From contig BRXU01000012.1 of NCBI GenBank assembly GCA_030267565.1, positions 676,001 to 740,000 of the forward strand: a stretch of 64,000 nt of DNA. Direction: 5' to 3'. The stretch is from Pleodorina starrii. Its lineage: Eukaryota; Chlorophyta; Chlorophyceae; Chlamydomonadales; Volvocaceae. Of the stretch, positions 11,911-24,100 are shown piece after piece. Made by a program: the position numbers and the translations under genes. The notes beneath the pieces were generated by a model. The model saw only the letters and a program-made list of their open reading frames with translations, did not search any database and was not told the origin of the DNA. How positions within the stretch are numbered: position 1 is the first letter of the stretch; the number at the start of each line of letters is the position of its first letter.

Positions 11911-14900
11911 AAATATTATACGAAATCAGGATGGAGCATAGTAAGCTCAGTAAATAACGGAGTTTATTATGTTGGAAAGGTTGGAAGAGGTCGTGCAGCG
12001 ATGGCGTCATGGCATTATGAGCGAGCTCAGCTGTGCCTCAGCGGCAGGTGATATTCGGCCCATACTAAGCTAAATATGCACGTGTTTTCGGGTGCAAATG
12101 GTCGGCGTTGTCGACCGCGCTTGCGGAAGACCGTACCGTGGAAGTTCGGAAGCCCTGCCCTCCGACACTGGCCCCGTAGGGCCCCGTCACCTGGCACATG
12201 GCTGCGGTGCTGCCGTTAACATCCGGTGGTGCGGGCTCATTTGAGGAATGTCATAACCATGGAGCAGTGTCGCATATACATCGCGGGCAGGAGATCCATG
12301 CCTGCGGACGCCAAAAACTTGGACGTCCATTCCTGAGCCCTGGCCGGCCACGTTTTTTTATCCGTCATAGCTATATGTCGATGTCGTGGTTCTTGGACCA
12401 CTTGCATTCGCCTCTATTCAGAGGCTCTAAAACCTTCGGCCGCAGCCCTGGCAGATTCGGAGCTAATTGAGCTAAATATGACGTCAGACTCTGGTTTTCA
12501 GTCAACTAAGGGCGGCTTAAAGACGGAAACTGCGCGGCTCAGCTGCTTTCTGGAACACTGCCATCCGGGGAAGCAATGCCTCGAGTTGGTTGATGACTCC
12601 TGCTGATGCGTCGCGCGGCTGCTGGCAGGCCCATGCCAAGATGTGCAGCGAAAGAAGGTGCTTGCCCCCCTTTGTCCGTCTTTGCTACCCGCGCGTGCCG
12701 TTCATACACCCCGGCCGCGGCGCCACGCCCGGCGGCGTTGCTGTCCCTAGGGAGTCCCATAGTGGTCCCTCATTGTAACTCTCGCATCCTAGGGACTGGA
12801 GCGCCGCCACAGCCTTGCAGCAAAATGTTGATTGTGCACTGCGCACAAACTTAGCCCCTGGCGCCCGTAATGTACGATAGGTCGGTGTGATCGGTAGATG
12901 GTGTCGTTGGGGAGTTGGTGCTGGGATGGCAAGATTGATGCGAGAATGGAGTTGCATCGATGCATTACTGAATACGATGCGTCGTATGCATAATAGTTTT
13001 CCCGGCGTTGGGCCCAGCTGGGGGTAGGGGGGCTGCTGCCCCCCCTCCCCCAGACCCCCTCCCCCCCGCTGGTGGGAGGCGGGGGGCTGCCGCCCCCCAT
13101 CCCCCCACACCCTCCTTCCCCCCGCGCACTCTGAATTGCAGTGTCCGTGCTAACCGTGAAATTACAATGGAAGGCGACCTCGGTCTCAAAACGTTCATGT
13201 TCCCAAACATGAATGCAAACAAAATGTTTTCATTTGCGGCTTGGCGTCCAACAACCACTTTGCCACTCATAGTTTGTCCATTGCCATTTTCGTTATTTTA
13301 TGTTTTAGTAATATGCGTCAAGGCCGTCGGACCGGCTAGCAGAACTGTGGTTTGGTCGCGGGAACATGTTCGCTATGCAATTATTTGGATGTCGGAAAGA
13401 TGAAGCGCCGCCATGTAAACATTTATAAAAGACGACAACGGTATAATATGGAATGAACAGAAGTTCCGGATGCGTTGGAGCGAGTGCAGTCTCGGACCTG
13501 CTCGGACCACGGACTCAGTCGAACATCTTTCATACTGATACGTGCACTATTGATTTTAAGTTTTTTATATAGTATTACGAGTAATGAGGGCTATTCATTG
13601 GCATTTATAGTGTATCCAGCCATTAAGGTTGGTCGTCACTCCGCCGGGCAGCCAGCCAGCCAGGCAGCCACGAACAGGGCTAACACCCCCACGCAACAGA
13701 GATTCAAATTCCATATAAGCTTCAGTGCTACTGCCCTCGCGAGGTCGCTTGGATGTGTCAAATGTTTATACGCTATGCCGTACCGAATAGTCACGCTACA
13801 TTGTAATCCTTGCATTCTAATCATAATCCTTGCATTCTAACAAGGGCCCCCTTGTAACCGTCGCATCCTAACAAGGTCAGATTGGCGCTCGTGTCCCTGG
13901 TCATCCCTGCATGATCCCCGGCAGTGTGCCGCTGCTGTGCGCTTGGCGTCCGCCGATGGATGAGCACAAGCATCAACGCCCTGCGTCGACGCACCCGCTC
14001 CAAATGGGCTTCTGACTCCCCGGGACCCATGCCTCGTCAACGGGTACAGGGGAGTTCTTAGATTCACAGGCATGCTCGACGGCTCGTCGGCAATGCGGAC
14101 CGACACGTGTGGACATTGCTCATCACCTGGCTGCCACCGTGTGTGAACCAAGCTTGAGAATTCCCGACTGTTCCAATAAATTGTTCCCTCTTTGTTCTAT
14201 GAGGTTAATAGATGATTTGTCGGAGTCTAGCGTGGGTGGCAGGTATGACTGCAAGGCAAGTTGGTAACACCTGGTAAGACATGCCACCGACTGAGACACG
14301 CAATGTCCGCCTCCACACAACCCAACCTGATGTGGCAACGTCGTCGGTGAAATGCGGCCTCATTCTTTGCATCATGTAGGCGCTCAAAGGCACAGGCCAG
14401 TGTGCACAAGCTTGGTTGACTTCGCGCGTCACGGCAGCGAACGTCACGCGAAAATAATCGGAGAAAGGATAGAATTTTTGCTTGCCAACGAAGGCCTCAA
14501 TGCAATTGCATGTCTGTCTGTGTATATTTCATTAAGTATACAGGGCTATGTGACGCCCCAACTGGTATACGATGTAATCGTTCACGTAACCCTTTCCAAC
14601 CTTCCGAACCGCGACAAGGCGTGCCACAGTGAACTCAATAAAAATAGTCAGACAGCATTATGATAACGCCTTGCTTTCTCTAACAATGCGGTCCGGGAGC
14701 ACAGATATGATGGCTCTTACTGCGCTGGCCCCGTTGAGCATACAGTTAGTTGCCCATGGTCGTCCCTTCGCTCTTCAGGGAACGAAACTATCTGCACGCC
14801 ATGGTCTTATCTTCCTGGCATCAAACATGCTTTAAAAATGTGTGAAAATGATTTATCAGGCTTTCCGGCCACCAGTCTTTTTGGCCACATCAGCGCAATG

Positions 14901-16410
14901 TATGAGAAGTATGACACCCGGCTGCCGTTAGGATAAAGAATTAAGCGCAACGTCGCAGGATTCCGCATGGTACAGAACAGTGATAATTTTCGGATACCAA
15001 AATTTCTTATCAACAGTGACACCAGGACTTTTAAGACGGTGTCACTTCGTCACATACTGTAGTCCTGTTTACTAGAAGTATGTGACACGCCTCGTTTGAT
15101 AAAAGGCTTTTAAGACAGCCCGCACGCATTTTCTCAGGTGGGCGGTTCCCCGCAAAGCGAAGTCGACGCACAATGCCAAGCCCAGTAGACGCAGTAGGTA
15201 CAGGATGCTCCAACCAAAAATTGGAGCATGCTATCAAGCTGGTCCACCATCTTCAGGAAAAAAAGTGCTTTGTTGATGCTGCTTGCATGGCAGACATGGA
15301 TTAGTCGGAGCGCTTTCCGGGCAAGCACGCCAGCCGCCTGCCACCCTTCGTCAAACCAAGACTTCTGGACTAACCCCCGGCGGTCAGATAGACAGGTGGG
15401 CAACCCCTTACAGCATTTTCGCTGTGCTGCAGGAAGCTGTCAAGGCGAAATATTCAGTCTGCGCCAATCGAAACTGAAGAAACTCGCGCGCGGTCGCGCG
15501 CCCGACACCCAGCCTATCGCCCAACCTGTCACCATTGTATACATCGTTCGTCTGCCTGTTTGTATATTTTCACCATGTTCAGCGATATACCGGTCTGGAA
15601 CATTGAGGAGAAGGAAACAGGCCATGTTGACATTATTTGCTCACCGATCAGCGAATGTTGATATCTTATTTTCGCGGGCTATATCTTTGTGTCACGATCA
15701 GCCGAAACACGCGTTATGAACAAAATGGGCATTGCCAAAGGTCGGACCGCCACTCGCTCCTTCCATGTGCACTCGATCCCACTGCTTCCGCTCGCGCCGC
15801 ATAAAGGCCCGATCAATTCGAGGGTATGGAGGAAGCGATGAGATGGGATCCTCCCCGTTTGGCGAAGATGCTTGAGCGCATGTGGGCCCACCGCAACTCA
15901 ACGGTCCCCTTTGGCCGCTAGTATCCCCTTCTCCTGCATGGGCGGTATTTCTACTGTTGTGCTTTTAGGCGTTTTAGTTCCCTTGGGCCCTCGGCTCGTA
16001 TGGGTTTTTTGTTCATGAGAGGGGCACGCACCCCCAACCATGTAACAAACACACACACACAAAGGCCCGCGCGCAAACACGTCCTGGCCATATCTATGCA
16101 AGCGGACTTTGGGTAAGAACATGTAAACATCCCAGTCGCAAGCACCCAGTGAGGGCACACAGGTGATGGCTAGGGAGCACTCGCTTCGCCTGAGCTCCAT
16201 CCCTCTCCTAACAGTATCAGTCAGCCGGCGGACACCAGCGGCGCTGCGATTCGAGCAACGCCGGCTACTGTCCGCCGCGCCGCATTCTCAGAACGCTGTG
16301 AGCTGCGCAAGGCCATGTCACGCCCTGCAGTTCGGCTCATGCCGCGAACGTCACAGCCGGTGGCCATGCATCTGCTGTGTTGTCATCGAGCAGGAACCAG
16401 CACCGAGCAC

Positions 16411-16886
16411 CACCACCACCCCGCTGCCAGGTACCACCCCGCTGCCAGGAACCAGGTCAACCCCACCCCGCTGCCAGGTACCAGGTCACCCCCACCCCGC
16501 TGCCAGGTACCAGGTCACCCCCACCCCGCTGCCAGGAACCAGCACCCTCACCACCCCGCTGCCAGGAACCAGCACCCTCACCACCCCGCTGCCAGGAACC
16601 AGCACCCTCACCACCCCGCTGCCCGGTACCAGCACCCTCACCACCCCGCTGCCAGGTACCAGGTCACCCCCACCCCGCTGCCAGGAACCAGGTCACCCCC
16701 ACCCCGCTGCCAGGTACCAGGTCACCCCCACCCCGCTGCCAGGTACCAGGTCACCCCCACCCCGCTGCCAGGAACCAGGTCACCCCCACCCCGCTGCCAG
16801 GAACCAGGTCACCCCCACCCCGCTGCCAGGTACCAGGTCACCCTCACCCCGCTGCCAGGAACCAGGTCACCCTCACCCCGCTGCCA
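16411..16886 (+). repeat. 29-30 bp minisatellite
   Basis: About sixteen copies of a unit beginning GCTGCCAGGTACCAGGTCAC and ending CCCCACCCC. There are two main versions: a GGTCACCCCC type (29 bp) and a CAGCACCCTCA type (30 bp), the latter clustered at about 16540-16660. KpnI-type GGTACC sites alternate with GGAACC. Open frames across it are products of the repeat, not genes. Confidence 0.92.
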
Positions 16887-17444
16887 CGATCCCCTGCGTC
16901 TCTGGCTCATCGTGTAGAGCCAGAGCCCTGAGGCCTGTCCTGCCTTGCTCTGGCCTGCCCTGTCTCGTCCTGTCCTGCGCTCGTCCTGTCCTGCGCTCGG
17001 CTTCACATTTCCCGTATCCCGTACCTCGTCATGTCGCTCTCGCTGCGTGCGCATCCTGGCCTTCCGAGAAGCCACAAAAAGCAACGAAGAGCGTCCGGCG
17101 AAAAGGGGGGGCGGCAGCGGCTGATCACGATGGGGTCGAGCGCCATGCCGGGTTGCCGCCATATCCCCTTTTCCTTTTCCAAAAGAGACCGTGCTGAGAG
17201 CTTCGGTCGTACAGTGTACCGTACCGAGAGGGGGTCAACATCAACAACGAACAACGAACTGAACCGGCCACCGACAAGTGGCCATAAGTTACGCACAGGA
17301 CTTGTAAGTCATAACGACACGACGTGCGGATAACCAACCAACCAACCGACCAACCAACCAACCAACAACGCGCGGCCTGTCTACCTGCCTTTCGGCACCG
17401 CAGCACTCGGACGAGCGTTGCAGCCGGATCAGTTGCCAACCGTT

Positions 17445-17459
17445 TTACAACCGCTTACA
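17445..17459 (-). terminator. Two TGTAA poly(A) signals for the 493-aa gene
   Basis: On the minus strand TGTAA occurs at 17459-17455 and 17449-17445, about 320-330 nt past the stop codon at 17778. Position and motif fit a volvocine 3' end. Confidence 0.6.
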
Positions 17460-17777
17460 CCTAGAAATCGGTTGGTGCCGTAGCCAATCCTTACGTGGTG
17501 CCATAAAGCCGACCGCCGCCGCCGCCAACACAACACACACACAACACATACACACACACACACACACCACCCGGATCCCTGCCGGTCCTCTCCGGGTCGG
17601 ACTTCCCTCTCCTTTACCTCCCCCTCCCCCTCGGCCCTCGGCAAGGCCTGCTGCCCACCACCACCACCACCACCACCACCACCACCATCACTCGCTTCCG
17701 CCCCAGTCACGGCTTCGCCCCCGCCCCCGCCCCGTCGCGGGTCGCGGCTTGGCCTCCGCCCGCCCACCCCCTCCTCC

Positions 17778-18131
17778 TCAAGGCTTCGCCACAGCCACCG
17801 CGCCCCGCGGCAGCCCCGCCGGCGGCCGTGTGGGGTACAACACGTCCGTCAGCGCCAGCACCTCCACAACCTCCCCCTCGCCCTCGCCCTCCTCCGCGAC
17901 CGGCGCCGCCGCCAGCATAGGGCCCAGCCGCTCCTCCAGCAGCTTCGAATCCACCGGATCCAGAACCAACAAATCGCCGTACACCTCCGGAAGTACGGAA
18001 CGCTCCGCCGCAAGACCCTCCCGCGCCGCGTCCACCAGCGAGCGAAGCTCGCTGACGCGGACCAGCGCCGGCGGAGCCGCCGGCGCCGCCGGCGGAGCCG
18101 GCGGCGGCGGCTCCGCCGCCGCCGCCTTGGC

Positions 18132-18164
<33 letters not shown>

Positions 18165-21100
18165 CTTGGCCGCCGCTGACACCTCGCCGGCGGCGGCGGC
18201 GCCGCCGGCGCCGCCGTTGAGCGCCAGTGCGATCGCCCGCTGCGCCGCCAGCTGTGCGGCGTAGAAGGGCGCCCGGTGCTTCTCCGCCACCATCCCGCCC
18301 TTGGCGGCGAACAGCCCGGCGGCGGCCAGCTGCTGGAACTGGAGACAGGTGCGCACGTAGTAGCTGTAGCCCTGTGCGTGTGTCGTACATGTGCGTGTGT
18401 GTGTTTGCGTGTGTCGTACATGTGTGTCGTACATGTGTGTTGGGGGGGCGTTGCGTTTTCGCGGGGGAGGGGGGAGGGCAGAAAAGATGAGATCGCAGCG
18501 GCGGGACGGAGGCGCAGAGGCGCAGGCGCAGGTGGGAAATGTAGGGCGGCGACAGCGGCGGCGACAGCGTCAGTGTCAGCGTCAGCGGCCGCGACGGCGG
18601 TGGTGGCGGCGGTGGCGCGCAGGGGGGGGGGGGTTGCGTGGAAGGCGGACCTCCCTGACTGCCCGCCCTACCGCCCGACCTCCCTGACTGCCCGCCCCTG
18701 ACTACGGGCCTCCTCCCCCCCCCAACACGGTTCCTCCTTGACCGCCCCCTCTCCCGCTTCCTTCCTCTCTTCCCCTCCCTTCCGGCACCCGGCCACCTAC
18801 CGCGGGGTTGCTGGGCACCGCCTTTATAAGGCCCAGGAAGTCCGCCTGCTGAGCCACCAGCTGCTGCTTGTGGCTCTCTGTTTCGCCCAGGCTCAGAAAT
18901 ACGGCACCGCCCAGGCCGGATAGCTGCGGAGGGGGTCAGGGAGTGATAAGCTCCTTTATCTAGGTATATAAGATATTATATAATATATAAGTATATTAGA
19001 TATTATATAATATATATAAAAATGAGTCACTGCGGACGTTGTTGATCAAGCTGCTACCGCCGGAGGGGGGCGGGGAGGGTGGTGTGTGTGTTGGTGTGTG
19101 TGTGTGTTGGTGTGTGTGTGTGTTGGGGTGTGTGTGTGTTGGTGTATGTGTGTGTGTTTGTGTTTGTGGGGGGAAGTGCTGGTAAAGAGTATTTGACAGT
19201 CCGAAGGGGCAAAGAAGCAGACAGGTTGACAAACGAGCGGGCGGGCGGGCGGGGGAGCGGGGCAGAGGGGGTCAGGGAGTGATATGCGCCTTTACAAAAC
19301 AATGAGTCACTGCGGACGTTGTTGGGGGCAGAGGGGGGGGTTGAGTGCACGCAACGTGGAGGGTGGGAGGGGTAGCAGGCGACAGTCGGGATGGACAGGG
19401 ACAGGAACAGCTGTGGTTGCGGCGGCGGCCCCCTACCCACCCCTTGAACATTTTCCCTCCCAATATACACACACAGTCACACACACACGCGCGCACAGTC
19501 ACATACACAGTCACACACGCACAGTCACACACGCACAGTCACACACGCACAGTCACACACACACCTGAGCTCGGAAGTAGTGCATCAGCCAACGGATCTC
19601 CCCCAAACTGATGATACTCCTGCTGCCGCCGCCATCACCTCCACCACCACCTCCAGCGCCTCCGCCGTCGCCGCCTCCGCCGCCACCTCCGCCAGCCGCC
19701 GCCGCCTCCGCCAGCCCCGCCTCCGCCAGCTGTGCCGCCAGCGCCTCCGCCGCCGCCCGGTGTTGGCAGCTGCGCAGAGCCAAGGTGCTGAAGAGCAGTG
19801 TGGCGTCATCGGAGGGAAAGTAGGCGGGGTGGGCTGCGGAAGCGAGGGGGGCGGTTGGGCGGTTGGGGGTTGGCGGGAGTTGGCGGGGATTGGCGGGGGT
19901 TGGGAGGTTGGGTGGTCGGCAAGTTGGGAGGATGGGATCACCCTCACCCTGGCCCTCACCCTCGCCCACCCTCACCCTCCCTTAATCTCACCCTCACCCT
20001 CCCGCCCTCACCCTCACGTCCTCACCCTCACCCTCCCTCGTCCCCACCTGGGTAGTTTGTGTAGTGGTAGAAGCAAATGACGGCGGTGGCAGCTACACGG
20101 ATGAGCTCCTGGGGGGGAGGGAGGGGGTTGATGGGGGTTGATGGGGAGTGAGGGCAGGAGGGAGGGCGGGGGTGAGGGCAGGAGGGAGGGAGGGTAAGAG
20201 TGAGATTGACCAACGAGAGGGGAGTTTGAAGAGTGAATTTGCAAGAAAGAAACAAAAGGCCCTGCGGACGTTGTAGTTTGAAGATCGACTGGATCTCTGT
20301 CAAGCTTCCCGAAAACGAACTGCTTACGGACTCCGATAGTTACCAATTTAGTGCTTGTAGTCGACCAGTGGCTGCGCCGAACACCAAGCGTGACGGCGCC
20401 CCAAACGAACTCGTGTCGGAGTCGTTCGTGTAAGGCAGCGTGTCGGAGCTGTCACGCCGCCCACCGTATGAAACGTTGTAGGCTAATGCTATAGTATTGT
20501 GAACTATTGACGAAGAGGTTAACGTAGTTGGCTGATGGTAGTGAAGCGGAGAGCGAGAGCGGAGGGAATCGCTGTTGCTGGCATACGCGTGCGTGAACCT
20601 AGTACCCCGCCCGAAAGCCCAAACAACGAGGCCTAACAGCGCAAGGAACGTGTAAGCACGCAATCAACACTCAGGAAACGAGCGCTTACCTGAAGATGAC
20701 CAGCGTTGCGGCGGCAGCCCAAGCAAGTGGCGAGGGGAAGGGCATGGTGACAGCATGGTTAGGCAGTGATATACAGGCAAAGGCAGGCAAAGGCAGGGAT
20801 GCGGTGCGATGTATGTTGTGCAGCTGAAGGGGATCAACCAAAAGAAGTGAGTGGAAAGCAGTAAGCGGGCCCGTGCTATTTATGCCTTGGCAAGCAAGCA
20901 GTCGTACGGTATGACGTTAGTCCTACAGTATGACGTCATGTGTCACACGAAACCCGGAACACGCAAGAACTGGAGCGGTACGAGAGGGGAGGGGAGGGGA
21001 GGGGAGGGGAGGGCCGAGGAGGGGGGGCAGGGGTGGAAAGCAGAGGGGGTCCCGTAGGCCGATCCCCTCCAAAGTAGCAGCACACACACTCGCGCCCCTC

Positions 21101-24100
21101 TCCCCCGCCTCCCCCCGACACCAGATGAGCCGCAATGACCAACTATGTGTGCGTGTGCGTGTGTGTGTGCGTGTGTGTGTGTGTCCAACGGACGCACCTC
21201 GTAGCTGTCGCAGAGCGCTTCGTTGGACGGCAGGCCCAGCTCCAGAACCACCGTCTCGTCAATCTGGGGTACGGCAGGTACGACAGGAGAATAAAGTCAG
21301 GGAGGAAGGAAGGAAGGAAGGAAGGAAGGAAGGAAGGAAAACGGCGGATGCGTGGGTTCGGCACTGCCCGGGCGGGCGGGCGGGCGGGCGGGTGCTGTCT
21401 CCATCTCTCCATCCAACCTGGATAAGGAGATAAGGACGGACGGACGACTTTGCAAGGACGCATTTTGGTGCTCCGATTCCCCCGACGGCTTCAATGCGCC
21501 CTCCCTCCGGCTCCGGCCTATACGTGGATAATACCCCTCCCTCCCTCCCTCCCTCCCTCCCTCCCTCCCTCCCTCCCTCCCTCCCTCCCTCCCTCCCTCC
21601 CTCCCTCCCTCCCTCCCTCCCTCCCTCCCTCCCTCCCTCCCTCCCTCCCTCCCTCCCTCCCTCCCTCCCTCCCTCCCTCCCTCCCTCCCTCCCTCCCTCC
21701 CTCCCTCCCTCCCTCCCTCCCTCCCTCCCTCCCTCCCTCCCTCCCTCCCTCCCTCCCTCCCTCCCTCCCTCCCTCCCTCCCTCCCTCCCTCCCTCCCTCC
21801 CTCCCTCCCTCCCTCCCTCCCTCCCTCCCTCCCTCCCTCCCTCCCTCCCTCCCTCCCTCCCTCCCTCCCTCCCTCCCTCCCTCCCTCCCTCCCTCCCTCC
21901 CTCCCTCCCTCCCTCCCTCCCTCCCTCCCTCCCTCCCTCCCTCCCTCCCTCCCTCCCTCCCTCCCTCCCTCCCTCCCTCCCTCCCTCCCTCCCTCCCTCC
22001 CTCCCTCCCTCCCTCCCTCCCTCCCTCCCTCCCTCCCTCCCTCCCTCCCTCCCTCCCTCCCTCCCTCCCTCCCTCCCTCCCTCCCTCCCTCCCTCCCTCC
22101 CTCCCTCCCTCCCTCCCTCCCTCCCTCCCTCCCTCCCTCCCTCCCTCCCTCCCTCCCTCCCTCCCTCCCTCCCTCCCTCCCTCCCTCCCTCCCTCCCTCC
22201 CTCCCTCCCTCCCTCCCTCCCTCCCTCCCTCCCTCCCTCCCTCCCTCCCTCCCTCCCTCCCTCCCTCCCTCCCTCCCTCCCTCCCTCCCTCCCTCCCTCC
22301 CTCCCTCCCTCCCTCCCTCCCTCCCCTCCCTCCCTCCCTCCCTCCCTCCCTCCCTCCCTCCCTCCCTCCCTCCCTCCCTCCCTCCCTCCCTCCCTCCCTC
22401 CCTCCCTCCCTCCCTCCCTCCCTCCCTCCCTCCCTCCCTCCCTCCCTCCCTCCCTCCCTCCCTCCCTCCCTCCCTCCCTCCCTCCCTCCCTCCCTCCCTC
22501 CCTCCCTCCCTCCCTCCCTCCCTCCCTCCCTCCCTCCCTCCCTCCCTCCCTCCCTCCCTCCCTCCCTCCCTCCCTCCCTCCCTCCCTCCCTCCCTCCCTC
22601 CCTCCCTCCCTCCCTCCCTCCCTCCCTCCCTCCCTCCCTCCCTCCCTCCCTCCCTCCCTCCCTCCCTCCCTCCCTCCCTCCCTCCCTCCCTCCCTCCCTC
22701 CCTCCCTCCCTCCCTCCCTCCCTCCCTCCCTCCCTCCCTCCCTCCCTCCCTCCCTCCCTCCCTCCCTCCCTCCCTCCCTCCCTCCCTCCCTCCCTCCCTC
22801 CCTCCCTCCCTCCCTCCCTCCCTCCCTCCCTCCCTCCCTCCCTCCCTCCCTCCCTCCCTCCCTCCCTCCCTCCCTCCCTCCCTCCCTCCCTCCCTCCCTC
22901 CCTCCCTCCCTCCCTCCCTCCCTCCCTCCCTCCCTCCCTCCCTCCCTCCCTCCCTCCCTCCCTCCCTCCCTCCCTCCCTCCCTCCCTCCCTCCCTCCCTC
23001 CCTCCCTCCCTCCCTCCCTCCCTCCCTCCCTCCCTCCCTCCCTCCCTCCCTCCCTCCCTCCCTCCCTCCCTCCCTCCCTCCCTCCCTCCCTCCCTCCCTC
23101 CCTCCCTCCCTCCCTCCCTCCCTCCCTCCCTCCCTCCCTCCCTCCCTCCCTCCCTCCCTCCCTCCCTCCCTCCCTCCCTCCCTCCCTCCCTCCCTCCCTC
23201 CCTCCCTCCCTCCCTCCCTCCCTCCCTCCCTCCCTCCCTCCCTCCCTCCCTCCCTCCCTCCCTCCCTCCCTCCCTCCCTCCCTCCCTCCCTCCCTCCCTC
23301 CCTCCCTCCCTCCCTCCCTCCCTCCCTCCCTCCCTCCCTCCCTCCCTCCCTCCCTCCCTCCCTCCCTCCCTCCCTCCCTCCCTCCCTCCCTCCCTCCCTC
23401 CCTCCCTCCCTCCCTCCCTCCCTCCCTCCCTCCCTCCCTCCCTCCCTCCCTCCCTCCCTCCCTCCCTCCCTCCCTCCCTCCCTCCCTCCCTCCCTCCCTC
23501 CCTCCCTCCCTCCCTCCCTCCCTCCCTCCCTCCCTCCCTCCCTCCCTCCCTCCCTCCCTCCCTCCCTCCCTCCCTCCCTCCCTCCCTCCCTCCCTCCCTC
23601 CCTCCCTCCCTCCCTCCCTCCCTCCCTCCCTCCCTCCCTCCCTCCCTCCCTCCCTCCCTCCCTCCCTCCCTCCCTCCCTCCCTCCCTCCCTCCCTCCCTC
23701 CCTCCCTCCCTCCCTCCCTCCCTCCCTCCCTCCCTCCCTCCCTCCCTCCCTCCCTCCCTCCCTCCCTCCCTCCCTCCCTCCCTCCCTCCCTCCCTCCCTC
23801 CCTCCCTCCCTCCCTCCCTCCCTCCCTCCCTCCCTCCCTCCCTCCCTCCCTCCCTCCCTCCCTCCCTCCTCCCTCCCTCCCTCCCTCCCTCCCTCCCTCC
23901 CTCCCTCCCTCCCTCCCTCCCTCCCTCCCTCCCTCCCTCCCTCCCTCCCTCCCTCCCTCCCTCCCTCCCTCCCTCCCTCCCTCCCTCCCTCCCTCCCTCC
24001 CTCCCTCCCTCCCTCCCTCCCTCCCTCCCTCCCTCCCTCCCTCCCTCCCTCCCTCCCTCCCTCCCTCCCTCCCTCCCTCCCTCCCTCCCTCCCTCCCTCC

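Larger units (their letters stand above)
9477..17777. other. Long intergenic region with repeats
   Basis: The left part should contain the pherophorin 3' UTR and the right end the 3' UTR of the minus-strand gene at 17778. I found no exon set between them. It holds a (CAG)n tract, a 47-bp tandem duplication near 11.8 kb, short CCTAAT-type repeats near 11.4 kb, G/C-homopolymer-rich sequence at about 13.0-13.1 kb, and a 29-30 bp minisatellite at 16.4-16.9 kb. The frame at 15403-15134 (minus) looks slightly coding-like but matches nothing I know. Confidence 0.5.

Noticed and set aside
16163..17197. 344-codon frame with Pro/Gly/Thr repeats
   Set aside because: Spans the 29-30 bp minisatellite, which stays open in all three plus frames; no domain or splice support.
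20340..20663. 107-codon minus frame with a hydrophobic start (RAYTFLALLGLVVWAFG)
   Set aside because: It begins at TTG, not ATG, codon use is not like the neighbouring genes, and joining it to the ATG exon at 20745 in phase gives a stop.
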